A stretch of DNA of 37,940 nucleotides from an uncultured Bacteroidota bacterium (GCA_913055845.1 CAJXKO010000018.1:1-37940); one strand, 5' to 3'. Positions 15,262 to 23,202 are shown, counted from the stretch's first letter. Notes: generated from the sequence alone by a model not told the origin. Numbers and translations are program-made.

Positions 15262-16980
15262 CTACTCTCGCTTGTCAAACCAGACATCCCGGGTCCGCAA
15301 CGCTGAGGCGTAGTATCCCGTAATGAGCCCGACCTTGTTGCGCTCAAACTGAACTTGGATCTCTGCTTCTTCCGCCTGAAAGGTGTTCTCTTCCCCTGGC
15401 GTAAACCGAAGCGTCCCGTGCCACCGGTGCTGGGCTACAAGCTGGCTGTCCTCGACGGCAAACGTGTAGACCGTCTCGAGCTCCGGGCTGTAATACCGCC
15501 CGGCAAACGTCCGAAGATCCGCTGCACTCGGGGTCCAGGGCTGGACCGGGCGAAGGGGCGTGTCTCCGACGGACGTCCGAAGCGTAGCTTGGGTTACCTT
15601 TCGCTCCGGGCCCAAATGAAAGATCACCTGAGCGGTGCTCCCTTTTGGCTGGAAGAGAGTGTCGGAACGGGCGATAAGAGGTTCCCCCTCCACGAAGAGC
15701 GTACCTTCTTTTTGCTTGAGGGTGTAAACGGTGCCGTCGTCCGTTCGGTACTTGCCTGCATACCGGTGGAGCAAGGTCGAATCGACATCTGCACCCTCCT
15801 TCGCCCGTGCCCTCTCCGACTTCGGACCCATGTGCTCTCCAAAGGCGATCTCGGACACCTTCTGTGCTGCCCCCGCTGCGTTCACGCCGTCGTAGTTGCT
15901 CATAACAACAACACCGGCCTCCAGCGCAGGATAGTAGCTCACCTGAGCCAGGTACCCAGCGTGAGCACCGCCGTGCTGAAGACGCTGAAGGCCCCGGTAT
16001 TCATCGTTGAAAAGACCGAGCGCGTAGCTTGTCGTATCGCCGGAGGTGAGCACGAATGGTGTCTGGAAGCGCTCCTGCACGGCCTGCCCCCCAATCTCCG
16101 CGGCCTCGAAGTTGCGAGCCCATCTCGCCAGGTCGCCGACCGTCGTAAAGACCTCTGCGGCCCCAAAAATTGATCGGTTGCTGGCCTCTTGGATATACCC
16201 CCCGTGCTCAGCATCCGTGTAGGAATCGGCCGCCTTGGGGATCACCTGTCCCACCTCCCGCTCAATCGAGGTCTGCTTCATCCCCAGCGGGCGGAAGACG
16301 TTTTCTTCCATCCACTTCGCAGGGGCTTCTCCAGTGACCTGCTCCAGTACGTCTGCCAGAATGACGAAGGCCGTGCTGTTGTACTGAAACGTTGATCCGG
16401 GCGAAAACTCGAGTTTCGGCTGCCGACGAACCACGTCGAGGGCCTCTTCGCGCGGAAGATAGTCCTGGCCGGGCACCCGGCCTGCCAGGTATAGCGTGCC
16501 GTAGGCTTCTCGGTACCCGCTGGTATGGGTCAGCAGGTGCCGCAGGGTGACCGTCTCGCTGAACTTCGGCCAGTCGGGCAGGTGCTCCCGAACCGGATCC
16601 TCCAAGGACAGCGCTCCTTGCTCCGCAAGAAGCGCAAACGCAAAGCCCAGGAACTGCTTCGATGCCGAACCGATGTTGAAGCGCGTTTCCGGGGTGATTG
16701 GAATTTGATGGGCGAGATCGGCCATGCCATATCCTTTGGCGAAGGAGACCTCTCCGTCCCGAAATACCCCGACCACCGCCCCAGGCGAGTCTTCTCGGTC
16801 GTACTCGGCCATCAGGGAATCGACCTGCGCCTCCAGGGAGTCGGTCGATTGTGCCTGGGTGTTCTGGGGCCAGGCGCCGACGGGCCCCAGCGCGCCGACC
16901 AGCAGGCCGGCGAGGGCGATGATGAGTGCCGTGTGCAAATAACTAAGCAAGCCAGCGGACTGCGCCCGTGTAGAACGCAT
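15262..16980 (-). CDS. Class C beta-lactamase/PBP4*-type serine hydrolase, secreted
   Basis: This is a 572-residue exported protein. The signal peptide spans 15-44 (HTALIIALAGLLVGALGPVG..TQAQ). The beta-lactamase-fold domain has the nucleophile SxxK as S105-A-S-K108 (FNIGSASKQF). The Tyr motif reads QYNSTAF where YxN is usual, and HGG occupies the KTG-equivalent position (QHGGAHAGY). About 170 C-terminal residues contain two beta-rich repeats (YAGKYRTDDGTVYTLKQ and FAGRYYSPELETVYTF), common in this family. It likely acts on peptidoglycan peptides or other D-amino-acid/ester substrates outside the cytoplasm. Because of the altered Tyr motif, activity is less certain than for the paralogue at 27424. 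The ATG at 16980 gives the best signal peptide. Confidence 0.87.
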   Translation of the reverse strand: MRSTRAQSAGLLSYLHTALIIALAGLLVGALGPVGAWPQNTQAQSTDSLEAQVDSLMAEYDREDSPGAVVGVFRDGEVSFAKGYGMADLAHQIPITPETRFNIGSASKQFLGFAFALLAEQGALSLEDPVREHLPDWPKFSETVTLRHLLTHTSGYREAYGTLYLAGRVPGQDYLPREEALDVVRRQPKLEFSPGSTFQYNSTAFVILADVLEQVTGEAPAKWMEENVFRPLGMKQTSIEREVGQVIPKAADSYTDAEHGGYIQEASNRSIFGAAEVFTTVGDLARWARNFEAAEIGGQAVQERFQTPFVLTSGDTTSYALGLFNDEYRGLQRLQHGGAHAGYLAQVSYYPALEAGVVVMSNYDGVNAAGAAQKVSEIAFGEHMGPKSERARAKEGADVDSTLLHRYAGKYRTDDGTVYTLKQKEGTLFVEGEPLIARSDTLFQPKGSTAQVIFHLGPERKVTQATLRTSVGDTPLRPVQPWTPSAADLRTFAGRYYSPELETVYTFAVEDSQLVAQHRWHGTLRFTPGEENTFQAEEAEIQVQFERNKVGLITGYYASALRTRDVWFDKRE

Positions 16981-17088
16981 GGTGGTAAGAAGCTTTGTTG
17001 GCAAGTGAAGACGACAATGAGCAAGGAGGGTCGCTCGATCGGAGTGATGACTGGCTGGAGATCCGGACACATCGGTCACGGCCGGCTG

Positions 17089-18021
17089 CTACTTCGTGTA
17101 GCGCTCCGGAATCGGCGCGTCCTCCCGTTCCGTGTGCCACAGGAGACTCATGATCCACCACCGGTCGCCGTCGTACCAGAGCTGAAAACTGTTGATGCCC
17201 CGTTCGACCGGCTCCGGGCCCTTCGCCGAGTGGATCGACTCGTAGGTGGAGAAGACGTGCGCGATGTCCCCGAAACGCTCCGTCTCGGCGTGGATCTCCC
17301 GTTCCACAAAGCCGTCTTCAATCATCTGCCGAACCTGTCCTTTCGCTCCCTTGACGTACTCCTCCATGGTGAAGGCCCGGTACCCAGCGCCTCCGCCCTC
17401 AACGCGACGGGTTGGGATCACCCGCGCCTCGGGTAGAAACAGCGACCGGAGCCGGTCCCACTCGATGCTATCCTTTTCTGCCACGGAGATCACATCGTAC
17501 GCGGCGTCCACGATGGCGTCGGGGCTCTCCACGTCGGCCGAGTTGGCATCGGGGCGTTGCCGGTATCGCGCCGGCACCGAGGCCTGAGTACCGGCGGGGG
17601 AAAGGGTGAGCGGCCATGAGCGGCCGTTTTTATTCGTCCACGTTCCCTCGACCGTCGTGTCGGCCGCCGCGAGCACCCCCTCATACCGGCCGCCGAGGCT
17701 GTCGACCTCGAGGGTCAGGCTGTCGCCGTCGATCACGACGCTCGACACGGGAATGATGGTCGCGCCCGTTCTGGGAGCATCCATCGAGGCGGTCAAGGTG
17801 CCGTCCTCGGCGCGCTCGATGTGAAAGACGGCACGTGCCTCGACCGGGACTCCCTCCAGTGTGCCCGCCCAGGATCCGAGGAACGCCTCCTGGGCGTCCG
17901 TCTGCGCCTGTGCGGCGTTGGGCCGCAGCTCACCTGCCAGCAGGCCGGCGAGCGTGATGATGAGCGCGGCACGCAAACAGCGATGGAAGCGAGTGAAATG
18001 CGTTTTCGGAGACGCGAGCAT
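17089..18021 (-). CDS. Secreted beta-barrel plus NTF2-like domain protein
   Basis: This is a 310-residue exported protein. The signal peptide (RAALIITLAGLLAGELRPNAAQAQ) nearly repeats that of the CocE gene. Residues about 44-135 resemble the lipocalin-like module often found before secreted hydrolases (FLGSWAGTLEG.., VFHIERAEDGTLTASMDAP, YEGVLAAADTTVEGTW). Residues about 168-305 resemble a SnoaL/NTF2-like fold (AIVDAAYDVISVAEKDSIEW..LFLPEARVIP, HVFSTYES, FQLWYDGDRWWIMSLLW). NTF2-like domains bind small ligands or stabilise partners. No catalytic set is obvious. The gene lies within a minus-strand series of secreted proteins. Function is unknown. Confidence 0.75.
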   Translation of the reverse strand: MLASPKTHFTRFHRCLRAALIITLAGLLAGELRPNAAQAQTDAQEAFLGSWAGTLEGVPVEARAVFHIERAEDGTLTASMDAPRTGATIIPVSSVVIDGDSLTLEVDSLGGRYEGVLAAADTTVEGTWTNKNGRSWPLTLSPAGTQASVPARYRQRPDANSADVESPDAIVDAAYDVISVAEKDSIEWDRLRSLFLPEARVIPTRRVEGGGAGYRAFTMEEYVKGAKGQVRQMIEDGFVEREIHAETERFGDIAHVFSTYESIHSAKGPEPVERGINSFQLWYDGDRWWIMSLLWHTEREDAPIPERYTK

Positions 18022-18119
18022 GGTTGAAGGGGTTTGCTTTCGGGTGAGACGAGAAAGGGGAGCGTCGCTCAGAGGAAAGAAGTCCCCAAGTACGGACGGT
18101 CCGGCAACGGCCTACCCGT

Positions 18120-18389
18120 TCAGCCCCATTCGAGTCGCTCGGCCGAACGGGCTCGTTGGACCTCTCTTGACTTGTTTGCGTCCTCCTCGTGCGTGTATTC
18201 TGCGTCTTCATCGCGGGCCTCCTGCAGCACGAGTCCCGTCAGCAGCAGAAGGGCCATCCCGGCGGCGCCTCCTGCACACCAGGCGTAGTAGGTCGCGCAG
18301 AGCTCCAGCATGTGGCCGAGCGCTTCGACCTGCTGAACGAGCGGCGACAGGGCGTTCCAAAACAGGTCCGATGGAGTCGACGGAAGCAT
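18120..18389 (-). CDS. Small single-span membrane protein (paralogue of 21744-22040)
   Basis: This is an 89-residue protein. An amphipathic N-terminal part (MLPSTPSDLFWNALSPLVQQVEALG) leads into a Trp/Tyr/Cys-containing stretch (ATYYAWCAG), one membrane span (about 38-56, GAAGMALLLLTGLVLQ) and an acidic tail. The copy at 21744-22040 shares the DLFW, ALSPL, QQ-EALG, ATYY-WC-G and ALLLL-GLVL blocks. Both genes lie about 60 bases downstream of a cupredoxin-like lipoprotein gene on the same strand, so the pair appears to be a unit. I do not recognise a family. It could anchor or escort the lipoprotein. A decayed third copy is at 15155. Confidence 0.7.
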   Translation of the reverse strand: MLPSTPSDLFWNALSPLVQQVEALGHMLELCATYYAWCAGGAAGMALLLLTGLVLQEARDEDAEYTHEEDANKSREVQRARSAERLEWG

Positions 18390-18448
18390 GGCGCAATTCT
18401 ATTTTGGTGCAGGAAGGCGCGAATGGGGGCCGCAAGGCCCCGCCGCGG

Positions 18449-19411
18449 TCACTCTACGATGAGCTCCTTGGTGTGGAACGAGCCGCCAAGGTACCCCCAC
18501 ACCACGCCGTGCCGTCCCGAGGACAGGTCCACCGTAAAATACGCAGGCTGACGGGCGGGTAGGTACTCGAACCCCCCGAGGAACCTGGCGGGCGCAGGTG
18601 TGGACGGGCCCCTGGCCTGGGCTTCCTTCATCCACGCAACGATCTCATCGAGGGTCGCGTCCGGGTTCAGTCGAACCGGCCACGCGAAGTAGGAGCTGTC
18701 CGGAACGCCCTCGGGCACCTCCTCGACGACGAAACGGAGGGTATTGATGCCGGGCGTCAACTTCCCGTCGACCACAATCTCGCGGCCGGAGGCCCGGAGG
18801 GTCGCGTCGGCGCTCGGCGGGACGGCCTGAGTGGAATCGTCCGTGACGGTAAGTCCTCGGACCATCCCGAGCATCCAGTGTGGAGTCCCGTCCGGGGTCG
18901 GAATGCCGCAATCCATCACGTAGGTGCCAGGCGGGAGCCGAACCGTTGCCTGCCCGGTGTCTCCCGGGACGACAGCGCCCACGCCTCCCTGCGCTTCGAG
19001 GACGCGCGGACCCACCCAGTCGGCGACGCTCTGCGAGATCGCCCGGTCCGCCCTCGCTGAGTCAATCGTCCCATCGGCAATCAGCGACCGAACGCTGTCC
19101 ACCGGCGCGAGCAGCGCGTCCCGGTAGTCCGCGAAGCTCTTGTCCGGTGGCAGGCGAAAGAGATGGAAGTGGTGATGCTCGCTCCCCTTATTTATCATCC
19201 GAAGCGTCGTCCATCCCGACCGGACGGTGTCCGGCGCCGCAAAGGCGTAGTCCACCGCCGTCACCTCCACGACGGGCGGGACGCTTTCGGACGCCGAGTC
19301 GTCCCCGGATGACTGGCAGGCCGCCAGGCCGACTGCAAGCACAAGGCCCCCGAGACCCTTGAGGATTTGAGTCAGTGAGAGCGATGAGGTGGCGCGAGAA
19401 TTGACGATCAT
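18449..19411 (-). CDS. Two-domain cupredoxin-like lipoprotein (paralogue 2)
   Basis: This is a 320-residue exported lipoprotein with lipidated Cys at 32 (VGLAACQSSGD). Domain 1 carries VVEVTAVDYAFAAPD, SGWTTLRMINKGSEHHHFH (candidate His79/80) and GTYVMDC..H...GM with C168, H178 and M183 (C-x9-H-x4-M). This is the same complete type-1-copper-like set as in its relatives. Domain 2 (about 200-320) ends FLGGFEYLPARQPAYFTVDLSSGR and has no Cys, so it probably binds no copper. Start at ATG 19411; sequence around and upstream of this start resembles that of the gene at 20603. It is followed by the small membrane protein gene 18120-18389. Role in electron or copper handling is inferred. Confidence 0.8.
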   Translation of the reverse strand: MIVNSRATSSLSLTQILKGLGGLVLAVGLAACQSSGDDSASESVPPVVEVTAVDYAFAAPDTVRSGWTTLRMINKGSEHHHFHLFRLPPDKSFADYRDALLAPVDSVRSLIADGTIDSARADRAISQSVADWVGPRVLEAQGGVGAVVPGDTGQATVRLPPGTYVMDCGIPTPDGTPHWMLGMVRGLTVTDDSTQAVPPSADATLRASGREIVVDGKLTPGINTLRFVVEEVPEGVPDSSYFAWPVRLNPDATLDEIVAWMKEAQARGPSTPAPARFLGGFEYLPARQPAYFTVDLSSGRHGVVWGYLGGSFHTKELIVE

Positions 19412-19472
19412 AGGACTGTGAGGTCCGATGAGCGAGCCAACGTGAAACCAGATCGCATCAGTGCCGCTGCGG

Positions 19473-19646
19473 TCACTCTACGATGAGCTCCTTGGTTTCC
19501 GGGTTGTTGTTCGCATAGCCCCACACCAGGCCGTACCGTCCGGACGACAGGTCCACCGTGAAATAAGCGGTCCGCCCCACGGGTAGGTACTCGAAGCCGC
19601 CCACGAAGGGAGCGGGCGGGCGCGTCGAGCACGGGGATTCCTGCGG
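19473..19646 (-). pseudogene. In-frame C-terminal stub of a cupredoxin-like lipoprotein
   Basis: The minus strand immediately after the TGA of the next gene (19647-19649) stays open in the same frame for 57 codons. It reads ..RPPAPFVGGFEYLPVGRTAYF, then TVDLSSGRYGLVWGY, and ends KELIVE before TGA. This is the end of domain 2 of the family, closest to the C-terminus of the protein at 18449, down to identical last codons (GAGCTCATCGTAGAGTGA). There is no start codon or first domain. It looks like a relic of unequal exchange between neighbouring paralogues. Readthrough would append it to the upstream protein. Confidence 0.75.
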
Positions 19647-20603
19647 TCACTGGACGACGAACTTTTTGTAATTGTGAGGACGATCTGCACCGAAGTAATC
19701 CCAGTGCCAAATATATTGGCCGGGGGTGAGGTCGACCGTCATGTAGGGGGTGCGCCTGACGTCGATGTACTCGAAGCCGCCCAGAAACGTGGTCGGGGCC
19801 GGGTTCTGGTACGGCCAACTCGCCACGCTGTCTGCGGAGATGTCGGGGCCGAGGCGGGCGACCATTGCGTAGTAGGCGCTGTCCATCTCGGCCGCAACCT
19901 CCTCGACCTCGAAGGCGATGGTGTGCGTCCCGGCGGAGAGGGTGTCGTCAACGAGAAGCTCGTTGCCGGAAATCCGTGCCGTAAGATCCGCCGTGGGGGG
20001 ATTGGCCCCGTTCTGCTCCCCCGTTACGGTGAAGAAACGGCGCATCCCGAGAACATTGTGACCCTGCCCATCGGGCGCTCGAAGCGTGCAGTGCATCAAG
20101 TAGGTCCCCGGCTCCATCTTGACCGTGGTGCGCGCCGAGCGCTCCGGGGCGAGAAACGCCATGCCACCGTTTTTCTCCCTATCCTGATACACCGTTTGGG
20201 CCCAGTCTGGCACGATTCGCGCGTAGGCTTTCATCACCTCCGTCGAATCGATCGCCCCAGCGTGGTATAACTCCATAAGGCTATCGGTGGGGGCAACCAT
20301 GGCGGCTCGAAAGTCCTCGGTCGTGCGGCCGTCGGGGAGCGGGAGGCGATGCAGATGGAAGTTGTGGTGTTCGCTCCCCTCGTTCTTCACGCGGAAGGTC
20401 GTCCAGCCGGAGGGGATGGAGTCGGGGACGACGAAGGCATAGTCCGCCATCGTCACCTCGACGACCGGCGGGGCGGTCTCGTCGGCCGACTCGTCTCCGG
20501 AGGACTGGCAGCCCGCCAGCCCTGCTGCGAGCAGAAGAGCGGCGAAACCCGTGAAGAGTTGAAACGATGTGCGTGATGCGGGAGCACGAGAATCAACGGT
20601 CAT
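19647..20603 (-). CDS. Two-domain cupredoxin-like lipoprotein (paralogue 3)
   Basis: This is a 318-residue exported lipoprotein with lipidated Cys at 32 (AAGLAGCQSSGDES). Domain 1 has the motif string VVEVTMADYAFVVPD, SGWTTFRVKNEGSEHHNFH (His79/80) and GTYLMHC..H...GM with C172, H182 and M187, again C-x9-H-x4-M. Domain 2 ends FLGGFEYIDVRRTPYMTVDLTPGQ and KKFVVQ and lacks the ligands. The ATG at 20603 is preferred over an upstream start at 20639 because the N-terminus then lines up with the gene at 19411. An in-frame stub of another copy follows the stop. Same inferred envelope copper or electron role as its relatives. Confidence 0.8.
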   Translation of the reverse strand: MTVDSRAPASRTSFQLFTGFAALLLAAGLAGCQSSGDESADETAPPVVEVTMADYAFVVPDSIPSGWTTFRVKNEGSEHHNFHLHRLPLPDGRTTEDFRAAMVAPTDSLMELYHAGAIDSTEVMKAYARIVPDWAQTVYQDREKNGGMAFLAPERSARTTVKMEPGTYLMHCTLRAPDGQGHNVLGMRRFFTVTGEQNGANPPTADLTARISGNELLVDDTLSAGTHTIAFEVEEVAAEMDSAYYAMVARLGPDISADSVASWPYQNPAPTTFLGGFEYIDVRRTPYMTVDLTPGQYIWHWDYFGADRPHNYKKFVVQ

Positions 20604-20663
20604 GGGACGGTGAGGGCCGATGAGAGAGCTGGCTCGCATTCGATTGGATCCGCGCCCCGGCGG

Positions 20664-21635
20664 TTACTCGACGGTGAACGGCTGCACGGATCCCTGCTTC
20701 GGCGGATTGCCGAGCACCCAGGCGTAGCGGCCCGGCGACAGGTCGACGTGCATGTAGGCCGTGTGACCGGCGAGCATGCTCTGGGGCCCGCCCACGAACT
20801 CGACCGGAGACGGCATAATCGGGTCCCACGTCATCCACCGGGCCAGATCGTCCGGACGCGTCTCTTTGTTCAGCCGTGCCAGGTGGAGGTGCTGATTGTA
20901 TCGATGGAGCGAGACGCTCGTGTCTTTCTTGCCAAAGTGAACGGCGATGGTATGGGAACCGGCTGCCATCGTCGTATCGGCCTGCATCTCTCCCCTCGAG
21001 AGGGAAATGCTCCCATCGGCCTCGGGCGGCGAGGCGCCGGTGGAGTCGGTGGTTACGACCAGGGGCTTTGCCATGCCACGGAGCAGGTGAAACCGGCGCT
21101 CTGCCGTGCGGACGTAGCATTCCATGACGTAGGTGCCGGACTCCAGCTCCACGGTGGTGTTCGCCGTTCGGCCCGGGGCCGTCAGGCTAACGCCGCCCAT
21201 GGGAGGCATCTCTTTCGGATACCAATCCGGAATCCTCCGCCTCAACTTTCGGGCGGCGGCTGTGTCGACCGGCCCGGCTCTCACCATCGATCGCAAACTG
21301 TCCATGGGAGCGACCACCTTTGCGTAGAATTCGCCATAGGTGACCCCGTCCGGAAGCTGTGACAGAACGAACAGATGGTGCTCCGTGCCCTTGTTCGTCA
21401 GCCTGAACGTATTCCAACCTGACCGAACAGTATCCGGCGCCGCGAAGGCGTAGTCCACCGCCTTCACCTCGACGACGGGCGGGCCATCGGCGTCTTCAGT
21501 GCGCTGCTCTCCAGCATCGGGCCCCGACCGGCAGGCCATGAGGCCCACTGCGAGCAACAGCGCGGCGAGGAGCCGGGGCGCCCTCGGGATTGGAAACGGC
21601 GCGAGCGACACGTCGAAGCGAGAAGCCGAACTCAC
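20664..21635 (-). CDS. Two-domain cupredoxin-like lipoprotein (paralogue 4)
   Basis: This is a 323-residue exported lipoprotein. No ATG lies before the lipobox. I choose the GTG at 21635, preceded by GGAG seven bases upstream, which gives a signal peptide of usual length with lipidated Cys at 35 (VGLMACRSG). A GTG at 21728 would add 31 residues. Domain 1: VVEVKAVDYAFAAPDTVRSG, NKGTEHHLF (His86/87) and GTYVMEC..H...GM with C173, H183 and M188 (C-x9-H-x4-M). Domain 2 (about 205-323) contains HLHLARL, FVGGPQSMLAGHTAYMHVDL and SPGRYAWV without Cys. It is closest in layout to the proteins at 8784 and 18449. Confidence 0.78.
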   Translation of the reverse strand: MSSASRFDVSLAPFPIPRAPRLLAALLLAVGLMACRSGPDAGEQRTEDADGPPVVEVKAVDYAFAAPDTVRSGWNTFRLTNKGTEHHLFVLSQLPDGVTYGEFYAKVVAPMDSLRSMVRAGPVDTAAARKLRRRIPDWYPKEMPPMGGVSLTAPGRTANTTVELESGTYVMECYVRTAERRFHLLRGMAKPLVVTTDSTGASPPEADGSISLSRGEMQADTTMAAGSHTIAVHFGKKDTSVSLHRYNQHLHLARLNKETRPDDLARWMTWDPIMPSPVEFVGGPQSMLAGHTAYMHVDLSPGRYAWVLGNPPKQGSVQPFTVE

Positions 21636-21743
21636 AGATCTGCTCCGGAATTGAGTGCGTGGAGATACGAAGTCGCCTCTTCGTCTCCCCAGCGACTCGG
21701 ACACCCAAGCGGGACGGTCCGCAATCACTGGCCCCCGCCCCCT

Positions 21744-22040
21744 TCACTGCTCCGTGGGAGTCGCCTCGGAGGGTCCCGTCGCGATGCTCTCCAGATGCTC
21801 ATTGACCCAGCTCCGGAGGCGCGACATGACATCCGGCATGAGCGTGAGCCCGCCGCGGTCGTCCGTCGACTCGGCGAGCACGAGCCCGCACAGGAGCAGA
21901 AGCGCTACCCCAGTGGCCCATCCCACGCACCAGTAATAGTAGGTCGCAAGGCCTTCCAGCACCCAGCCAAGCGCCTCCAGTTGTTGAAGGAGTGGGGACA
22001 AGGCGGTCCAGAACAGATCCGACGGGGAGGACGGAGGCAT
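21744..22040 (-). CDS. Small single-span membrane protein (paralogue of 18120-18389)
   Basis: This is a 98-residue protein from the ATG at 22040: MPPSSPSDLFWTALSPLLQQ, LEALGWVLEGLATYYYWCVG, a membrane span (about 40-58, ATGVALLLLCGLVLAES), then a soluble tail with a possible amphipathic helix (DVMSRLRSWVNEHLES). The first 60 residues match the 89-residue protein at 18120-18389, while the tails differ. It lies 61 bases downstream of the one-domain lipoprotein gene, repeating the lipoprotein/small-membrane-protein order. The intergenic DNA before the two small genes is also similar (around 22060-22100 and 18415-18448). Unknown family. Confidence 0.7.
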   Translation of the reverse strand: MPPSSPSDLFWTALSPLLQQLEALGWVLEGLATYYYWCVGWATGVALLLLCGLVLAESTDDRGGLTLMPDVMSRLRSWVNEHLESIATGPSEATPTEQ

Positions 22041-22101
22041 AGCATACTTCCGTTCGTGGGTACACAAGGACACGAATGGGTGCGTCGAGGCACCGCTGGA
22101 G

Positions 22102-22590
22102 TCACTCGACGGTGAAGGTCTTCATCATGCCCTTCTCTTTGCTCGCGTGCGAGACCCACGCGTAGCGGCCCGGCTCCAGGTCAACCGTCAGATAGGCCGT
22201 CTGGCCCGCCGAACGTGGAAACACACCGCCCAGGAGATCGGCCGGGGCGGGCGCCTGGTACTCATGGGCCCACGCGGCGACCGTGTCGGCGCTTGTGCCC
22301 TCGTGCAGCCGGGCGAGCCCCACGTGGTGGGTCTCGGTCCCCTCGTTGCGAAGCTGAAGGGTCGTCCAGCCGGACGGAATCGAGTCGGGGACGCCCCGAT
22401 ACGTGTAGTCCGATGCCGTCACCCCCACGACGTAGGGGGCGTTCTGAGTGGCCGCCTCGTCCCCGGAGGATTGGCAGCCGAGCAGAACAATCGCAAGGAG
22501 AAGAGAAACGAGGAGGCCCGCCTCCCCAACGATGCGGGCTCGCCAGACAGGGGAACCGATCGAAAGGTCAACGAATGGAGATCCGGGCAT
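22102..22590 (-). CDS. One-domain cupredoxin-like lipoprotein without copper Cys
   Basis: This is a 162-residue lipoprotein (lipidated Cys at 39, IVLLGCQSSGDEA). Its first half matches the start of domain 1 of the larger relatives (VVGVTASDYTYRGVPDSIPS, GWTTLQLRNEGTETHH). Its second half matches the end of domain 2 (ADLLGG..AGQTAYLTVDLEPG, then RYAWV and KTFTVE). The GTYVMEC-x9-H-x4-M segment is absent, so no type-1 copper site is expected. It is either a deletion fusion of a two-domain gene or a survivor of the single-domain ancestor. It precedes the small membrane protein gene 21744-22040. Confidence 0.78.
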   Translation of the reverse strand: MPGSPFVDLSIGSPVWRARIVGEAGLLVSLLLAIVLLGCQSSGDEAATQNAPYVVGVTASDYTYRGVPDSIPSGWTTLQLRNEGTETHHVGLARLHEGTSADTVAAWAHEYQAPAPADLLGGVFPRSAGQTAYLTVDLEPGRYAWVSHASKEKGMMKTFTVE

Positions 22591-22671
22591 GGGACCATCT
22601 CAGAAATGAATGGATCTGCGTGGCTCCCGCCTGCCCCTGAGGACAGGAGGGAGCCAGCCGCGCATTCGACC

Positions 22672-23202
22672 TCACTCGGACACCTCTTTTGGAATCGGCG
22701 GGCCGTATCGCCCCGAAAAGCCGAGGTGGTCGGTCGAGCGGGCGATGAGGCTCTGATATTCCTCGGAGATCTTTTCTACCTCCTCCTCACTGCCCATCAT
22801 CTCGACCAGTGCCTTTCGAATCTTGATTTGCTGGGGCGAGGTCTCCCACGTCATCTGCGACGGACCGTCCTTCATGGCGCCGACGAGCAGCACGTCCCAC
22901 GGTCCGGTCTGGAACTCAATCGTGCGTGGCACCGGGACTCCTGCCTGATTGTACGCCGGAATAAAATGGTTGCTGACAATTTCCATCGCTCGCCCCTTCT
23001 TACCGGGCTTGTAGTCAACCAGAATGGCGTAATTCCAGGTCACATCTTCGTAGCGTGTCGGCTCGGGCTCTTCGTCCTGCGCCTGCGCCGGCATGGCGAG
23101 GAAGCACAGCCCCATCAGGACAAGGCCGAGGGCATAGAACAGGGTGTGCGAAGGAGTCTGAGAACGTGACTGGTCGTGGTGTCCAACGAGAAGAGCAGTC
23201 AT
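22672..23202 (-). CDS. Secreted protein, possible dimeric alpha/beta barrel (NIPSNAP-like)
   Basis: This is a 176-residue exported protein. A long N-region precedes a signal peptide (LFYALGLVLMGLCFLAMPAQAQ), then an acidic linker. The mature part has features reminiscent of NIPSNAP/ferredoxin-like dimeric barrels: WNYAILVDYKPGKKGRAMEI, VPRTIEFQTGPWDVLLVGAM, and a helical region containing SEEEVEKISEEYQSLIARST. No catalytic motif is seen and the fold call is tentative. Start at ATG 23202. It is the first gene of the minus-strand array and diverges from the second ECF sigma gene, 322 bases away. Confidence 0.65.
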   Translation of the reverse strand: MTALLVGHHDQSRSQTPSHTLFYALGLVLMGLCFLAMPAQAQDEEPEPTRYEDVTWNYAILVDYKPGKKGRAMEIVSNHFIPAYNQAGVPVPRTIEFQTGPWDVLLVGAMKDGPSQMTWETSPQQIKIRKALVEMMGSEEEVEKISEEYQSLIARSTDHLGFSGRYGPPIPKEVSE

